Under the pieces are notes generated by a model. The model searched no databases. It saw only the letters and a list, made by a program, of their open reading frames with translations, and was not told the origin of the DNA. Both the position numbers and the translations under genes were made by a program. From Elusimicrobia bacterium UBA4817 (GTDB lineage Bacteria > Elusimicrobiota > UBA8919): a DNA stretch of 60,185 bases. This document shows positions 58,970 to 60,185 of the stretch, in pieces; the stretch's first letter is position 1, and the number at the start of each line of letters is the position of its first letter. The stretch covers positions 1 to 60,185 of the forward strand of contig DHFT01000030.1 in NCBI GenBank assembly GCA_002402375.1, read 5' to 3'.

Positions 58970-60093
58970 AATTAAAAATTTGCATGCTTATAGCAAGATT
59001 TTATCCTATAACCGGCGGTACCGAATTACAGGCACAAAGATTGTCGGAAACACTTATAAATGCAGGACATACAGTATTCATTCTTACGGCACGCCTCAAT
59101 GGTTTAAAAAAATATGAAGTAATAAACGGACTGCCTGTATACAGAACTTATGCATTGGGACGAAATTTTATTTCATCTATATTTTTTTGTATATCTTCAT
59201 TTATCTTTCTTCTGAAAAATTCGGATAAATACGATATCATACATCTGCATCTTGCATCATCCCATGTATTTCCGGCAATTCTAATTAAAAAACTACTCGG
59301 TAAAAAAATAATTCTTAAATTCGGCGGGGCGCGGGCAACAGGAGATATCGGAACATCTCTTTCAAAACCGTGGGGAAAATTAAAACTTAAAATTATTAGA
59401 AAATATTTTGATGTGTTTATTGTACCCAGCAACGAAATTTATAAAGAACTGACTGGTTTTGGTTTTCCGACGCAAAAAATCGTCAAAATATCCAACGGCG
59501 TAAATACCGATTATTTTAAGCAGGTAAGTGAAACAGATAAATTAAATTTAAGAAAAAATCTTAACTTACCGGAAAAAGGTCTTATTGCTATTTATACCGG
59601 TCGCATTGAAAAAGGAAAGGGAATTGAATTTTTAATCAAACAATGGAGTACAGTTAAAAATATAGACCTCTTAATTTTAGGTTCCGGTTCACTTGAAAGT
59701 GAATTAAAAAAATCTGACACAGAGAAAAACATCCGCTTTCTTGGATTCAAAGATAATATTAAAGAGTATCTGCAATCAAGCGACATTTTTATTCTACCGT
59801 CTTTTGGGGAGGGACTTTCTAATGCTTTACTTGAAGCGATGTCATGCGGACTTGTTGTTATTGCCAATAAAATACCCGCAAATGAAGAAGTAATAACAAA
59901 TAATAAAAACGGCATAATTATAGACATATTAGACAAACAGGAATTAACATCAACTATTGACAAATTAATAAAAAATAAAGAGTTGCTTGACAAATTGGGT
60001 AATCATGCACGACAAACGGTAGAAAATTATTTTTCTATAACCCATATAGCCAACCTATATCTAACCCTCTACATAAAAATTTTATCAAACTAA
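58966..60093 (+). CDS. GT4-family glycosyltransferase
   Basis: A GT-B enzyme of 375 residues. The N-terminal acceptor domain has CMLIARFYPITGGTELQAQRLSETLINAGH and DIIHLHLASSHVFPAILIKKLLGKKIILKFGGARATGD. The C-terminal donor domain has IAIYTGRIEKGKGIEFLIKQW, RFLGFKDNIKEYLQSSDIFILPSFGEGLSNALLEAMSCGLVVIA with the EX7E pattern. The donor sugar cannot be read from sequence. It ends the glycan unit and is followed by a new promoter. Confidence 0.9.
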   Translation: MKLKICMLIARFYPITGGTELQAQRLSETLINAGHTVFILTARLNGLKKYEVINGLPVYRTYALGRNFISSIFFCISSFIFLLKNSDKYDIIHLHLASSHVFPAILIKKLLGKKIILKFGGARATGDIGTSLSKPWGKLKLKIIRKYFDVFIVPSNEIYKELTGFGFPTQKIVKISNGVNTDYFKQVSETDKLNLRKNLNLPEKGLIAIYTGRIEKGKGIEFLIKQWSTVKNIDLLILGSGSLESELKKSDTEKNIRFLGFKDNIKEYLQSSDIFILPSFGEGLSNALLEAMSCGLVVIANKIPANEEVITNNKNGIIIDILDKQELTSTIDKLIKNKELLDKLGNHARQTVENYFSITHIANLYLTLYIKILSN

Positions 60094-60101
60094 AAAAGTA
60101 C

Positions 60102-60130
60102 TTGACAAAAACCGAAAAATTGTTTATACT
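60102..60130 (+). promoter_or_regulatory. consensus promoter at the window end
   Basis: TTGACA at 60102-60107 and TATACT at 60125-60130 have a 17-base spacer. The transcript continues past the window; no start codon or recognised leader element is seen in the remaining 55 bases. Confidence 0.85.
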
Positions 60131-60185
60131 ATATTTGGAACATTTAATACATATTAAACGATCACTTCTGTCCGCTAAAAATTAA

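Noticed and set aside
60131..60185. Possible aptamer after the last promoter
   Set aside because: Only 55 bases are visible and no recognised core motif is present.
1..60185. tRNA and rRNA genes
   Set aside because: No TTCGA-type T-loop with matching acceptor stem and no rRNA signature was noticed on either strand by eye.

Overview
The window is about 60 kb of AT-rich bacterial chromosome that reads in the standard genetic code. It encodes a complete type IV pilus machine with a PilQ secretin and a PilP lipoprotein, SurA-like chaperones, a PorV-type outer-membrane barrel, O-antigen-ligase-like enzymes and YfhO-type membrane proteins. The cell is therefore diderm. This gene mix is typical of uncultured candidate phyla such as Elusimicrobiota, Omnitrophota, Desantisbacteria or WOR-3-like groups. 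I cannot place it more precisely without a tree. No rRNA, tRNA, CRISPR array or transposase was seen.

Layout. (1) 85-9296: pilus core, with pilB, pilT, a TPR lipoprotein, pilC, pilA, a GT87-like glycosyltransferase, a second pilin, pilD, and on the minus strand a GspG-like pseudopilin. (2) 9387-22174, all minus strand: housekeeping genes ksgA, HNH nuclease, pdxA, two parvulin chaperones, mfd, an RlmD-like methyltransferase, a LexA-like HTH protein, a DUF1805 gene, a RhuM-Fic gene flanked by a DUF1805 remnant, gatB and a Nudix gene. (3) 22247-27064: tightly packed moeA, hemerythrin, DUF362-ferredoxin and feoAB. (4) 27080-33205: a consensus promoter, a purine-riboswitch-like aptamer fused to an intrinsic terminator, then a HAMP membrane protein, five minor pilins and two TPR proteins. 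(5) 33214-41325: two small proteins and a 2379-residue secreted protein with PLD, FN3-like and lamin-tail domains, ending at a strong terminator. (6) 41395-46521: pilMNOPQ. (7) 46542-50586: aroD, a secreted protein with a T9SS/FlgD-like C-terminal domain, and a PorV-like barrel. (8) 50653-60093: a chain of overlapping genes for surface glycan assembly.

Regulation. At least ten plus-strand and two or three minus-strand promoters fit TTGACA-N16/17-TATAAT closely. Seven of them lie only 6-11 bases from the next start codon, so leaderless translation looks common here. Three times the TGA stop of the upstream gene lies inside the TTGACA of the next promoter. The riboswitch-like leader is the most unusual control element: its P1 strand is shared with the terminator, which predicts ligand-induced expression of minor-pilin genes rather than purine genes.

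The genome is also full of small repeats. Tandem 7- and 8-mers build several signal peptides and interrupt the Fe-S motif of the RlmD-like enzyme. Short palindromes sit inside coding regions. A roughly 115-bp spacer repeat fills three gaps between co-oriented genes, one copy carrying a nested palindrome. A MITE-like family carries AACCACAGAT-type ends.
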